Shown here in pieces: positions 46,928 to 54,961 of a stretch of DNA of 64,000 nt; within the stretch, counting starts at the first letter, position 1, and every line of letters begins with the position of its first letter. The stretch spans positions 1 to 64,000 of the forward strand of contig NZ_JAOARO010000057.1 of assembly GCF_025211055.1 (NCBI RefSeq), in the 5' to 3' direction. This DNA comes from Vallitalea sp. (GTDB taxonomy: Bacteria; Bacillota; Clostridia; Lachnospirales; Vallitaleaceae). The notes under the pieces were generated by a model that saw only the letters and a program-made list of their open reading frames with translations, ran no database searches and had not been told where the DNA came from. The position numbers were made by a program, and so were the translations under genes.

Positions 46928-47562
46928 TTAACTTCTCCTTTCTTAATTAAGGGGTTGATTTCAACAACAATTTCATCGTAACCAATACCCCAAATAATGT
47001 TCCCATTTTCGTAGCTTGCACCACACTCGATACCAAATTTGAGTTCATTAATTGTGTTAATATCATCGTATGGATATGAAAAATCAATTACCACTGTTCC
47101 ATCTCCGCCTTCAGATTGTTCCTGATTACGAGAGCGCCCAATTTCAATTGCTGATCCATACTCAACATCCTCATTTCCTGTAACCCAAAAATCGATTAAA
47201 TCGACATTGTTGATAGTTTCCAAATCATCTGGATAGGTACATAACATATCATCTAAATAGCAACCATTAGGAATCTGAAAAGCTATCCCACCCCAATCAG
47301 TAGCATCAATACTAACCAATGCTACAATTTTTATACCAAGTATATTCTGCTCCTTTTCATATATTAGGATCGAACCATTTGCTGATGTTTCCGATTCATC
47401 TAACACAACACTAAAATCACTATTGCCATATAGTTGAGAGAAATTAGTATTATTACTAAAATCAGCGTCACCGTTTCTACATCCACTAAAAAAAATAAAA
47501 CTACACATAATATAAAGACAAATAATAATGCGCGGCATTACTTTCATAACACTCAATTTCAT
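46924..47562 (-). CDS. lipoprotein paired with the secreted protein
   Basis: Protein of 212 residues with a lipoprotein signal (FIFFSGC, cysteine at 28). The mature part looks like an all-beta domain with an acidic surface (NILGIKIVALVSIDATDWGG, IEIGRSRNQEQSEGGDGTVV). It is the first of two genes, overlapping the secreted-protein gene by four bases (ATGA). A lipoprotein directly upstream of a secreted protein fits an immunity, receptor or anchoring role, which I infer from context only. I recognise no family. Confidence 0.75.
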   Translation of the reverse strand: MKLSVMKVMPRIIICLYIMCSFIFFSGCRNGDADFSNNTNFSQLYGNSDFSVVLDESETSANGSILIYEKEQNILGIKIVALVSIDATDWGGIAFQIPNGCYLDDMLCTYPDDLETINNVDLIDFWVTGNEDVEYGSAIEIGRSRNQEQSEGGDGTVVIDFSYPYDDINTINELKFGIECGASYENGNIIWGIGYDEIVVEINPLIKKGEVK

Positions 47563-47669
47563 AATACCCCTCCTAACATGTTATTGTGTTTTTTGTGTTT
47601 TTTATTTAGCATTTTAGTAGCAATAAGTATATGGTAATAATTAAACACTCTGTGATAACGGAATACCCT

Positions 47670-47860
47670 ATGAATGAACTGGCACCGTTGCATTTCTGGA
47701 AGATATTGATAGATCTGTTTTAGCGATTGAAGTATATTTATATGTAGTTGGTGACTGTATTTTCAAGCGATGTGGCATACACATCCATAAATCGAATACA
47801 TAACATTGCAACTACCAAAGCAATAGTAGCACGAATTTTTACTTTTTATGATAACCAATC
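47670..47860 (-). pseudogene. decayed N-terminus of a secreted protein
   Basis: After a GGAGG site, a broken frame encodes a signal-peptide-like KVKIRATIALVVAMLCIRFM then DVYATSLENTVTNY, and after a one-base shift YKYTSIAKTDLSISSRNATV. The last part resembles the mature start of small secreted clostridial proteins. Start codon and frame are both damaged. Confidence 0.4.
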
Positions 47861-47963
47861 CTCCTTTCTTTCGTTATTAGAGATTTACAATCATCCCTAT
47901 AACCTCTAAAACGATAAAGGAAAATTTTTGTGACTTGATTTTTTTGATTTTTCAATATTTTAA

Positions 47964-48185
47964 TTATTTTTTCATTTTAATCATTTCCGCCTTACTATTA
48001 CCGATTAAACTATATCTATATTCGCCATTGCTCCAACTTAACGAGTAGCGTCCTTTGTTATAAACAATCTAGTCTTCGTTGTTGTTAATACTGATAATTT
48101 CTAATTCGCTGTTCTCAGCATTAATCCCTAAATCAGCTCCATCAAGTGTCGCTTCTATAAATGAAATTATTTCGCCATGCTTCAT
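47964..48185 (-). pseudogene. C-terminal part of a DUF4367 protein
   Basis: Reads ISFIEATLDGADLGINAENS, then ELEIISINNNED, an in-frame TAG, and IVYNKGRYSLSWSNGEYRYS then LIGNSKAEMIKMKK. This is the typical end of DUF4367 proteins, which often accompany sigma factors. It overlaps the end of the XkdQ-like frame. The matching N-terminal part is on the other strand at 50059-50517. Confidence 0.65.
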
Positions 48186-48954
48186 CACCTACAAAATATA
48201 TCTTACTTCGTGTAAAACCGTCCCCAGTAGTGGAGAATACCATCTTAGACACTTCAAATTCTCCTGATATACTGGGATGGATTACCTTTATTTTTTGAGA
48301 GTGTTTTATGAAAGGGGCGGATACCGTTACAAGCTCCCAGAGTCCATCAGCAAAGGTTAAATCTATGATGTTTACAGCATATTCAAACTCATATACCTTA
48401 CTTTGACTTGGTTTCTCTCCCCAGTAAAATATCTTATCTGCAAAGAAGAAGAGCTCCTTTATTCTCCAAAGGTTATGAATTTCCTCAATAACATCAATAA
48501 CACTCTTCCTGAATATAGGGACTATACTCTTCTTTGGGTACACCTTGGATGATAGCTTATAATCTTGTATGCCTGCTTTTTTAAGGCTGTATCTAAGAAT
48601 TTCCTGTGGTGTAGCTTCAAGGAATGTATTGGTGATGATGGTCTCCTCGAGCTTAATCATGTCATCCTTTAGTATGATTTCATTTTGAGAACTACCTCCA
48701 GTATTCACAGGATCATTAACATATCCTTTGAATACATCATCTAAATTACCATCATAACCAAGCTTGACAACCGCTTCATCCAGCTTGCTTAATGTCACCT
48801 TCTCGCCCAATTCCTCTGTAAAACTTACCTTCGCCCAGTCAAAGTAAGAAGCTTTAGAGGAGTATACTTCAACCTCAATACCTTTATCAAAGGAGTAAGA
48901 GCCTATATCTGCCTGTATCTCTGGATAGAATAAATCTTCATTTTTCAATATCAT
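48142..48954 (-). CDS. phage tail protein, XkdQ/YqbQ-like (3' end rearranged)
   Basis: About 270 residues starting MILKNEDLFYPEIQADIGSY. The sequence suits a baseplate/hub protein of PBSX-like phages: a beta domain first (GIEVEVYSSKASYFDWAKVS), then SLKKAGIQDYKLSSKVYPKK and a C-terminal beta part (GDGFTRSKIYFVGD). XkdQ proteins are usually about 50 residues longer. The last residues after VGDEAWR may come from a neighbouring gene, because the rearrangement junction lies at 48183-48189. Transcribed after the XkdP fragment. Confidence 0.7.
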   Translation of the reverse strand: MILKNEDLFYPEIQADIGSYSFDKGIEVEVYSSKASYFDWAKVSFTEELGEKVTLSKLDEAVVKLGYDGNLDDVFKGYVNDPVNTGGSSQNEIILKDDMIKLEETIITNTFLEATPQEILRYSLKKAGIQDYKLSSKVYPKKSIVPIFRKSVIDVIEEIHNLWRIKELFFFADKIFYWGEKPSQSKVYEFEYAVNIIDLTFADGLWELVTVSAPFIKHSQKIKVIHPSISGEFEVSKMVFSTTGDGFTRSKIYFVGDEAWRNNFIYRSDT

Positions 48955-48962
48955 CACCACCC

Positions 48963-49204
48963 TTAATATGGAACATTGCCACACCTCATCCTGTAAGAAT
49001 ACATATCAACCGAATAATCATCTACAGCAGGGGAGGCTGATGTCTTATCTTGAATCCTTGGAGCTTTCCCACGACTTGGAAGATAGCTTTTATAGTCATC
49101 ATTGAGCTTAATCTCTGCTTTACTTGTAGTTTTCTTCTTACTACCGCTTGAAGCGTTACCTGATGAGCTCTTTGTCGCTGTAATGGTAATAGGGATGTAC
49201 TCCT
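48963..49204 (-). pseudogene. XkdP-like LysM protein, C-terminal fragment
   Basis: The frame reads KEYIPITITATKSSSGNASS, then IKLNDDYKSYLPSRGKAPRI and ends SYRMRCGNVPY. A linker of this type followed by XkdQ is typical of XkdP tail proteins. The LysM and N-terminal parts are missing; the sequence stops at the join with the recombinase fragment at about 49205. Confidence 0.6.
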
Positions 49205-49309
49205 TTTGAGAAGCTTAACAGAGAAATGGTTGAGGTATTTATTGACCGTATTGAAATAGACCATAGAGGTCGATTGGGTGTTGTTTGGAATTTTGAGGAT
49301 ATATTTTAG
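49205..49309 (+). pseudogene. serine recombinase C-terminal remnant, copy 2
   Basis: Reads FEKLNREMVEVFIDRIEIDH then RGRLGVVWNFEDIF and a stop, nearly the same as the minus-strand copy at 45007. Everything upstream is missing, replaced by the antisense XkdP fragment. Confidence 0.7.
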
Positions 49310-49522
49310 AGTTTTCTTTCTAATAGGAGGCTTTTTATTTTAAAATTTTTTAATAGGAAATAATATAGACAGGAATTAAGTGGTAGGTGTATAATTTATA
49401 CAATGTTTAGTTAAAAGATAATATTCGGAAATCTATAAGTTGGGCAACAGAATTAAGTTCTTTAATACAAATGATATTTATACATTGACTATGGTAAGGT
49501 TACCAGAGAGGAGTATTTGAAT

Positions 49523-50053
49523 ATGCTTGAAACCGATGAGGATAAAGTAAAGATAATACAAATATATGAAAGATACGAGGGACTTGTCTTTTATATTGCT
49601 CATGATTTTTTGAGAAATCAACAAGATGCCGAAGATGCCACACATGATGCTTTTTTGAAAATAGCGAAAAATATTGATTGCATAGAAGAAGTTTTAAGTC
49701 ACAAAACTAAGGGGTTTGTCGTTATAGTAATTGAGAACGTATGTAAGGACTTTCTGAAAAAGAAGAAAAAAGTTAAGTTGACAAGTCTTGAGCAAATGGA
49801 ATATGGTTTGGCAACCGATGAAGATGTGGAAACGTCTGTCATTGAAAGTATAACGGCAGAAATTCTCCGTGAAAAGGTAGATGAGTTAGAGCCGATCCAC
49901 CAAGAGGCACTTATGCTCCGTTACTTAAAACAATTATCTTATGATGAAATGTCAAACATTCTCGGACTCAAGAACTCTGCTGTAAGAAAACGAGTACAGC
50001 GGTCAAGAGATATTCTTGCAAAGAAACTGAATGAAAGGGACATAGAGAGGTAA
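49523..50053 (+). CDS. sigma-70 family RNA polymerase sigma factor (ECF-like)
   Basis: About 176 residues. Region 2 is YEGLVFYIAHDFLRNQQDAE then DATHDAFLKIAKNI, near 15-50. Region 4 is KVDELEPIHQEALMLRYLKQ then LSYDEMSNILGLKNSAVRKR near 120-160. The ATG at 49523 is nine bases after GAGGAG, which suits better than the TTG two codons upstream. It is followed directly by a broken DUF4367 gene, which in related genomes is a membrane-anchored partner. If DUF4367 restrains it, this sigma factor may have lost control here. Confidence 0.88.
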   Translation: MLETDEDKVKIIQIYERYEGLVFYIAHDFLRNQQDAEDATHDAFLKIAKNIDCIEEVLSHKTKGFVVIVIENVCKDFLKKKKKVKLTSLEQMEYGLATDEDVETSVIESITAEILREKVDELEPIHQEALMLRYLKQLSYDEMSNILGLKNSAVRKRVQRSRDILAKKLNERDIER

Positions 50054-50058
50054 TTATT

Positions 50059-50517
50059 TTGAAAAGTAAAAACGATGCTTTAACCGATAAAGGTAGAAAT
50101 TTGATCAAAGTTATGGAAATGTTTGAAAAGGATTGGATAGCAACCTATCCTGATGAATTGGAACTTGCAGGAAAATTTACCTATTTCAAAAGACATAATA
50201 AAAAAATGAATATAATGTTAAAAATTTATGATAGTTGGTTCTATCGTGTGCTACTTGCATACCCAAAAGGCAGATAGCAGCCGTTATTATCGCTGTGTTA
50301 ATTGGATTCAACATGACAAGGGTTATAAATGTTTAGGCAAGGGTATTTGTTGTAAATTTCTTTTGTTGAGGGTATAAAAAATGTTCGGATGTACTCTTTC
50401 CGAATGATTTCGCACCAAGCGAGATGGATTACTACAAGCCGAGCTATGTGCCCACTGTGTAGTAAATACCATAGAAGGTATGGATATTAAGTTTGATTTG
50501 ATTACGCAAATGGTAAT
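50059..50517 (+). pseudogene. N-terminal part of a DUF4367 protein, frameshifted
   Basis: The first frame (72 codons, TTG start with AGAGAGG site) covers a cytoplasmic part ending LLAYPKGR. After a one-base shift it continues with a membrane helix (RQIAAVIIAVLIGFNMTRVI) and, after stops and shifts, PNDFAPSEMDYYKPSYVPT and DYANGNGD. These are DUF4367 features. The rest of the gene appears on the minus strand at 47964-48185. Confidence 0.65.
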
Positions 50518-50596
50518 GGTGATGCTAGAGACAACTTAAGCTCGTAAAATCCTGTGTTTAGTGTATAATATAATTACTAACAAGGAGGATGACATA

Positions 50597-50890
50597 ATGG
50601 GTAGAACTGTCAAACAATATAATGCTGAATTTAAACAGGATGCTGTTAATTATTACTTTTCATCAGGTAAGAGTCTTACACAAGTTGCCAAAGACCTAAA
50701 ACTAAGTACATCAACTTTAAATGGGTGGATTAAAAAAGCTAGAGATAATGATGGTAATGTAAATCATAGGGGTTCTGGTAACTATAGTTCAGATGCAGAG
50801 AAAGAAATCGCTCGCCTTAAAAAGGAGTTAAGAGATTCCAACGACGCTTTAGAAATATTAAAAAAGGCTATAGGCATACTGAACGATTAA
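50597..50890 (+). mobile_element. IS3-family OrfA (helix-turn-helix)
   Basis: Reads MGRTVKQYNAEFKQDAVNYY then FSSGKSLTQVAKDLKLSTST with LNGWIKKARDNDG, and ends with a leucine-zipper-like LKKELRDSNDALEILKKAIG. This is the DNA-binding first protein of an IS3-type element. The ATG at 50597 follows AGGAGG. OrfB is cut off, so the element cannot move. Confidence 0.88.
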
Positions 50891-50985
50891 CTGAATCTCT
50901 CTATCAAGAGACAACGAAAACTTCAAAGAAACGCAAGATTTCAGTTAACAGTGTGCTTAAACTATTAGGCGTTTCTAACAGTTCA
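50891..50985 (+). pseudogene. IS3-family OrfB, first codons only
   Basis: In a second frame overlapping the OrfA end, the sequence reads RHTERLTESLYQETTKTSKK then RKISVNSVLKLLGVSNSS, the start of OrfB as produced by frameshifting. It ends abruptly near 50985 and the DDE catalytic domain is missing. Confidence 0.65.
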
Positions 50986-51125
50986 TTCTTGAAAATATCC
51001 TTATAGTCTTTCATTGTGTCTATAGGTCTATTTACTATTTCAACCAACTGATCTATACTATAAAATGCTGAAGTGTCTTTAAAAAAGTCACCAAATGTAT
51101 CTGGTGTAAATGGTAAAATGTACAT
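50986..51125 (-). pseudogene. truncated unknown frame
   Basis: A minus-strand start MYILPFTPDTFGDFFKDTSA, then FYSIDQLVEIVNRPIDTMKD, runs into the antisense of the IS3 remnant. About 47 codons are left. I do not recognise it. It lies between the IS3 remnant and an IS1182-type terminal repeat. Confidence 0.35.
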
Positions 51126-51146
51126 ATTGACATTAACATGTATACA

Positions 51147-51183
51147 AAAAAGAGAGAGAATTTATTATTTCAGCTCTCTTTTT
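51147..51183. terminator. hairpin with A/T flanks
   Basis: AAAAAGAGAG at 51147-51156 pairs with CTCTCTTTTT at 51174-51183, which would work as a terminator in either direction. Confidence 0.6.
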
Positions 51184-51193
51184 CGTTTGTGAG

Positions 51194-51208
51194 GCTTCTT
51201 TATTTTCC
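51194..51208 (+). repeat. IS1182-type terminal repeat, copy 3
   Basis: TTTTCCGACAGCCCC again, as near 38068-38089 and 45373-45388. No transposase part is attached. Confidence 0.55.
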
Positions 51209-51403
51209 GACAGCCCCTTTTTGTCAAGGTACCGATGGTTTACCATGTACGTAAATATTTGCACCTACCAATTTATCCATGCTCTTCAATTTTCATTTCT
51301 TTCACCAAATTTTCTTTCTCCTTACTTCTACCTCATATAAGAGTATCTTCAGAACCTCATCTTCCCCCAACAAAAAAGGCGACCCCAAAAGCCGCCACTA
51401 CAT

Positions 51404-51495
51404 TCATCTATTATGAAACTCCCGATTTAACTTATTCAAGGCTTTCTTCTCAATCCTAGATACATACCCTACTGTCAAGGAAGGGCTAAAAAATC
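51404..51495 (-). pseudogene. 3' end of a sigma-K-like gene joined to an attachment-like repeat, copy 2
   Basis: Minus strand: GYVSRIEKKALNKLNREFHN then R and a stop, preceded by the same non-sigma sequence (TTTTTTAGCCC, TTCC, TTGACAGTAGGG) as at 39048-39082. The last residues differ from copy 1, so the two are from different genes or lineages. A short GGCG/CGCC hairpin followed by TTTTTT lies just after the stop. Confidence 0.6.
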
Positions 51496-51567
51496 GAGTT
51501 TTAAACTTTTAATCTTGTTATAAATAAAAAGAAAGGAGCACTATTAGCATCCCTTTCCATAGTTTCT

Positions 51568-51825
51568 TTACAAGTAATACGTTGGAAAGACGATGAAGAT
51601 TCCAAATATTATAAACAAACTTCCAAAAATAATTGTAAATAATCTAGATTTTTTATTGTCTCTCGAGACTATAAACAATCCATTAAATAACTGTTGGCAC
51701 CCCAATAGTGTAAATATTATTGGGAATGCTACCTTTTCACTTACTACACCCAATAAAAAACCTATAGGAAATAGTACTGCAATTATTGAAATGGCAACAT
51801 AAATAACTCTATTTCTATCTTTCAT
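51568..51825 (-). CDS. DUF3953 family small membrane protein
   Basis: Protein of 85 residues with three membrane helices (YVAISIIAVLFPIGFLLGVV; FPIIFTLLGCQQLFNGLFIV; FTIIFGSLFIIFGIFIVFPT). The pattern LLGCQQLFNGL is typical of DUF3953. Function is unknown. It has a GGGAGGT site and looks intact among the remnants. Confidence 0.75.
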   Translation of the reverse strand: MKDRNRVIYVAISIIAVLFPIGFLLGVVSEKVAFPIIFTLLGCQQLFNGLFIVSRDNKKSRLFTIIFGSLFIIFGIFIVFPTYYL

Positions 51826-52162
51826 AGTAGATACCTCCCTTATAAAAGCTATATACTATACTATCAATTATCCCATCTAAATAAGACTTCGTCGTGTCCA
51901 TTACAATTTCAATATCAGTCATTTGCATCTTGTACTATCTCCTCTCCAATTTATTAAATCCAAGTAATTTAATATGTTTCCAATCTCATGACCAGCGTTA
52001 TTTATTTCTTATGTTGGTTATTTAATTCACCCTTGTTTCTATATATCTTTAACAAGCACGCCACCTATTACTTTCCTCTTCTCACCATCTACGCTTATTC
52101 TATAGCATGTATAAACGATTACTATTAAAGCGGTATATGTTGTTTTATGTGCAGTAAATGCA
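51826..52162. other. intergenic stretch
   Basis: No intact gene is seen. There are short minus-strand pieces only, and no clear terminator. Confidence 0.4.
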
Positions 52163-52777
52163 TCATCCTTGATAAAAATACCTTAGATCAAGTTTATCTT
52201 CTTGATTAGTTAGAAAGGATAAATGTGCATGAGCAAAATATTCTTCTGGATCATCCTCAATATCCGTAAAACTATTCGCCTCTCTTGCCATATATAAATA
52301 ACCATCAAAATCTGAAGAAAGCATAATCCATTTACTATAGTTCCTAACGGTAAGCTTATTTTTAAAGTTCCAATGGTACAATTTATCAAAATTATACTTC
52401 GGTATTTCCAGTTTAACTAATCTTCCCTTAGTATACTTACGCATATCTAACAACTGACTTAATTGTTTTTTAGATATGTGTGAATATCTGTAATTGCTAA
52501 TCATAATGTTCTTATGAAATTCTGCACCTAGATAATATTCGTGAAACTGCTCACATTCCTTAGACTCATCAAATACCAAAAATATGCTATTATCAATCTT
52601 AATGTTTGCTACTACTACCAATAAGTTGCATAGGAATCTATATCCTTCTGCATTGGCTAGTATACAACTATTATCATTTGGCGTGTATAAACTTCTAAAT
52701 TGTTTTGGAACATTTGCTACTTCATATATTCTATAGATCGTTGATTTTATTATTAATTCTCTATATACAAACTTCAT
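52163..52777 (-). CDS. hypothetical protein
   Basis: Protein of 204 residues, apparently soluble, rich in Tyr, Phe, Lys and Asn, without signal peptide or membrane helix. Stretches such as GYRFLCNLLVVVANIKIDNS and RNYSKWIMLSSDFDGYLYMA suggest an alternating alpha/beta fold. I recognise no family. It is followed 52 bases upstream on the strand by another unknown soluble protein, so the two may be co-transcribed. Confidence 0.6.
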   Translation of the reverse strand: MKFVYRELIIKSTIYRIYEVANVPKQFRSLYTPNDNSCILANAEGYRFLCNLLVVVANIKIDNSIFLVFDESKECEQFHEYYLGAEFHKNIMISNYRYSHISKKQLSQLLDMRKYTKGRLVKLEIPKYNFDKLYHWNFKNKLTVRNYSKWIMLSSDFDGYLYMAREANSFTDIEDDPEEYFAHAHLSFLTNQEDKLDLRYFYQG

Positions 52778-52828
52778 ATACCGATACTCTCCTAATCTCT
52801 ATTCAGCAGATGTTAATACTGCATGTAA

Positions 52829-53353
52829 CTATTCTACCCATTCTAATCTAACATTGGATATTTCAAAATAAGGAATACCTCTACGCTCTGCATCTTTCTC
52901 GAATAAATCATGATAATCTTTGATAAATTTATACTCTTCGCCATCATTTCCATTCGTGAAATATAGATTGTAGTCTTTTACTTTACCTTTTATTATTGCT
53001 ACTTGATAAGTTGTAAAAGTATTAGTAAATCCACCATCACCTTTTATTGATTTTTCAAGTTGCTCAAGACTATCTAACTCTCTTATGTACATATCTTCGC
53101 TATGAACACAATAATCAAATAGTATAAAATCACCATATATAATTTCTTCACCTGCAAGTGGTTCTTCTCTTTTTCTAAAATAGTAACAATTATTATATAG
53201 GTTGAGAGGATTTCTTAATTTCTTATTATTTTGACCTATGATATCTACTTGTTTGTACATATAGTTAAGCCAATCTTTGATATCATAAGTCTCTCCCTCA
53301 TAAATCTTATGCGTTATTTTAGAAGCAAGTTTCTTAAGTTGAATACTATTCAT
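52829..53353 (-). CDS. hypothetical protein
   Basis: Protein of 174 residues, soluble and acidic. KIYEGETYDIKDWLNYMYKQ near residues 17-36 is helical, and the middle carries a short YFRKREEPLAGEEIIYGDFI segment. No family recognised. An AAAGGAGAATTC site precedes the ATG. It sits between the 204-residue gene and the Fic gene. Paired small soluble proteins in an accessory region can be immunity proteins, but nothing in the sequence shows that. Confidence 0.6.
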   Translation of the reverse strand: MNSIQLKKLASKITHKIYEGETYDIKDWLNYMYKQVDIIGQNNKKLRNPLNLYNNCYYFRKREEPLAGEEIIYGDFILFDYCVHSEDMYIRELDSLEQLEKSIKGDGGFTNTFTTYQVAIIKGKVKDYNLYFTNGNDGEEYKFIKDYHDLFEKDAERRGIPYFEISNVRLEWVE

Positions 53354-53490
53354 TGAATTCTCCTTTCAGCATAAGTACTTTACCATTAGCATGAAAAGTA
53401 GTAATCTACTCTAATTTTATCAATTTAAAATCCACTTCAGAATAGCCCTATGTTAGATAAATTAAAAGCCTCCTATAAGAAGGAGACTAT

Positions 53491-54222
53491 TTATCGTATT
53501 AGATTTAAGTATATATTCAAGCTGTTTTCTACTTCTTTTTCAACCATAAATATAAAGTCACCATAGTCACCTGTTGTATGTGCTTTATCGAGTGCTGCAT
53601 AATACTTCATTCGTTCATCATTCTGTATGACTATAGGTGGATAACCACTCTTCATCAATTCGAAATTTAATAGTAATCTTGCAGTCCTTCCATTTCCATC
53701 TATAAACGGATGAATCTTAACGAAATCTCCATGTACTCTAGCAGCTCTCTCAATTGGATGCATCTCCTTGGCCCCTTTGGACGTATACCATTCTATAAAT
53801 CTATTCATCTCATCATTTGAGACGAGATAATCTGGAGGTATATGCTTTGCTCCCGATATGATAACATTTTGTTTTCTGTATTGCCCAGCATTTGCATCAT
53901 CTATACCTTTTAAAACTAAACGATGTATATTCTTTATCTGCCACTCTGTTAAATCTTCTTCATTCTTCACAATTTCTTCTACATAAATTATGGCATCTTT
54001 GTGATTAATAACTTCTAGATGTTCACTTAGCCTTTTTCCACCTATTGTTATACCTTCAAGTACAACTTTGGTTTCGATCAATGTAAGGGTATTTCCCTCT
54101 ATAGCATTTGAATTATAAGTCCAATCTAATAGTAATTTGTCTCTTATACTTTGAACAGTATATGATGGCAATGGTCTCAATGCATCCAATTTTTCTTTCA
54201 TTTTTGTAGCTTTTTCAAACAT
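53491..54222 (-). CDS. Fic family protein with N-terminal inhibitory motif
   Basis: About 243 residues. The Fic motif HPFIDGNGRTAR is near residues 171-182, with the catalytic histidine at its start. The inhibitory helix motif SNAIEG (S/T-x-x-x-E-G/N) is near 38-43, which marks a class II Fic protein that keeps itself off by placing a glutamate in the ATP site. Fic enzymes transfer AMP to hydroxyl groups of target proteins. I chose the ATG at 54222, preceded by GGTGGTG. The gene begins 62 bases from the CRISPR array. Confidence 0.92.
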   Translation of the reverse strand: MFEKATKMKEKLDALRPLPSYTVQSIRDKLLLDWTYNSNAIEGNTLTLIETKVVLEGITIGGKRLSEHLEVINHKDAIIYVEEIVKNEEDLTEWQIKNIHRLVLKGIDDANAGQYRKQNVIISGAKHIPPDYLVSNDEMNRFIEWYTSKGAKEMHPIERAARVHGDFVKIHPFIDGNGRTARLLLNFELMKSGYPPIVIQNDERMKYYAALDKAHTTGDYGDFIFMVEKEVENSLNIYLNLIR

Positions 54223-54283
54223 ATTTTTCACCACCACTATCTTTTTCCTTTATTCTCTCTGTCTATGACTTTCCCAACCTTCA

Positions 54284-54643
54284 ATTTCAATACAACTCTT
54301 GTTAAGGTTCAACTCAGAAACTACAAACAGAGTTACATAATGTAATAAAATTTCAATACAACTCTTGTTAAGGTTCAACTTTAGTAAGAACACATAATAG
54401 TGAACCTGCTAAAATATTTCAATACAACTCTTGTTAAGGTTCAACAATCTCTTTAAACTTTCTATTAACTGACTCATTTAAAATTTCAATACAACTCTTG
54501 TTAAGGTTCAACCTAATATCTAATATTGAATAACCGTTATCTACAAATATTTCAATACAACTCTTGTTAAGGTTCAACTTAGCAGAATGTCAAACAGCAG
54601 GAGAGATAGGAAAATTTCAATACAACTCTTGTTAAGGTTCAAC
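54284..54643 (-). CRISPR. CRISPR array, six 30-bp repeats, five spacers
   Basis: Six identical repeats at 54284-54313, 54350-54379, 54416-54445, 54483-54512, 54549-54578 and 54614-54643, with spacers of 36, 36, 37, 36 and 35 bases. Read on the minus strand, the repeat begins GTTGAACC and ends ATTGAAAT, the usual end of type I-B and type III repeats in Clostridia, which gives an eight-base 5' handle. Orientation therefore points to a leader at 54644 and above. No cas gene is in the window. Confidence 0.97.
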
Positions 54644-54889
54644 AACATAAACTCTACATTCCCTACTCCTATATTAAACCACAAACACCCTAAAATATCA
54701 ACTTTTTCTTATTTTTTTCCACCCTCATCCCACAAAAATTTTTTCTCTCTTAAAACAACTGCAATCTCCCTTATTCAGCATCTTACAGCTTTTTTCAGAA
54801 TCTTCATACCTGGAAAAAAATCATATCCCTAATCCTCCATAAAGTTGCATCAACCATATCTAACATACCAACATAAAAAATCAACTTAA
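54644..54889 (-). promoter_or_regulatory. probable CRISPR leader region
   Basis: About 245 bases upstream of the first repeat in the inferred direction of transcription. It is purine-rich on the minus strand and has no gene. The leader assignment follows from repeat polarity. Confidence 0.5.
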
Positions 54890-54917
54890 AAGGCCACCAG
54901 CAAAAACCAGCGGCCTT
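54890..54917 (-). terminator. terminator of the glycoside hydrolase operon
   Basis: AAGGCCAC at 54890-54897 pairs with GCGGCCTT at 54910-54917 (one G-U pair), just after the stop of the GH9-like gene, followed on the minus strand by TTTTAAGTTGATTTTTT-like sequence. Confidence 0.8.
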
Positions 54918-54961
54918 CTATTATCTAATCTTACTCACTAATCACTTTCCATTTATTACTC

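Noticed and set aside
49022..49264. Minus-strand frame beginning MVYFNTVNKYLNHF
   Set aside because: Its first part is antisense to recombinase copy 2, and the rest is the wrong frame of the XkdP fragment, which reads sensibly in another frame.
52163..53353. Toxin-antitoxin or toxin-immunity pair
   Set aside because: Two adjacent unknown soluble proteins are not enough evidence. No toxin motif or overlap is seen.
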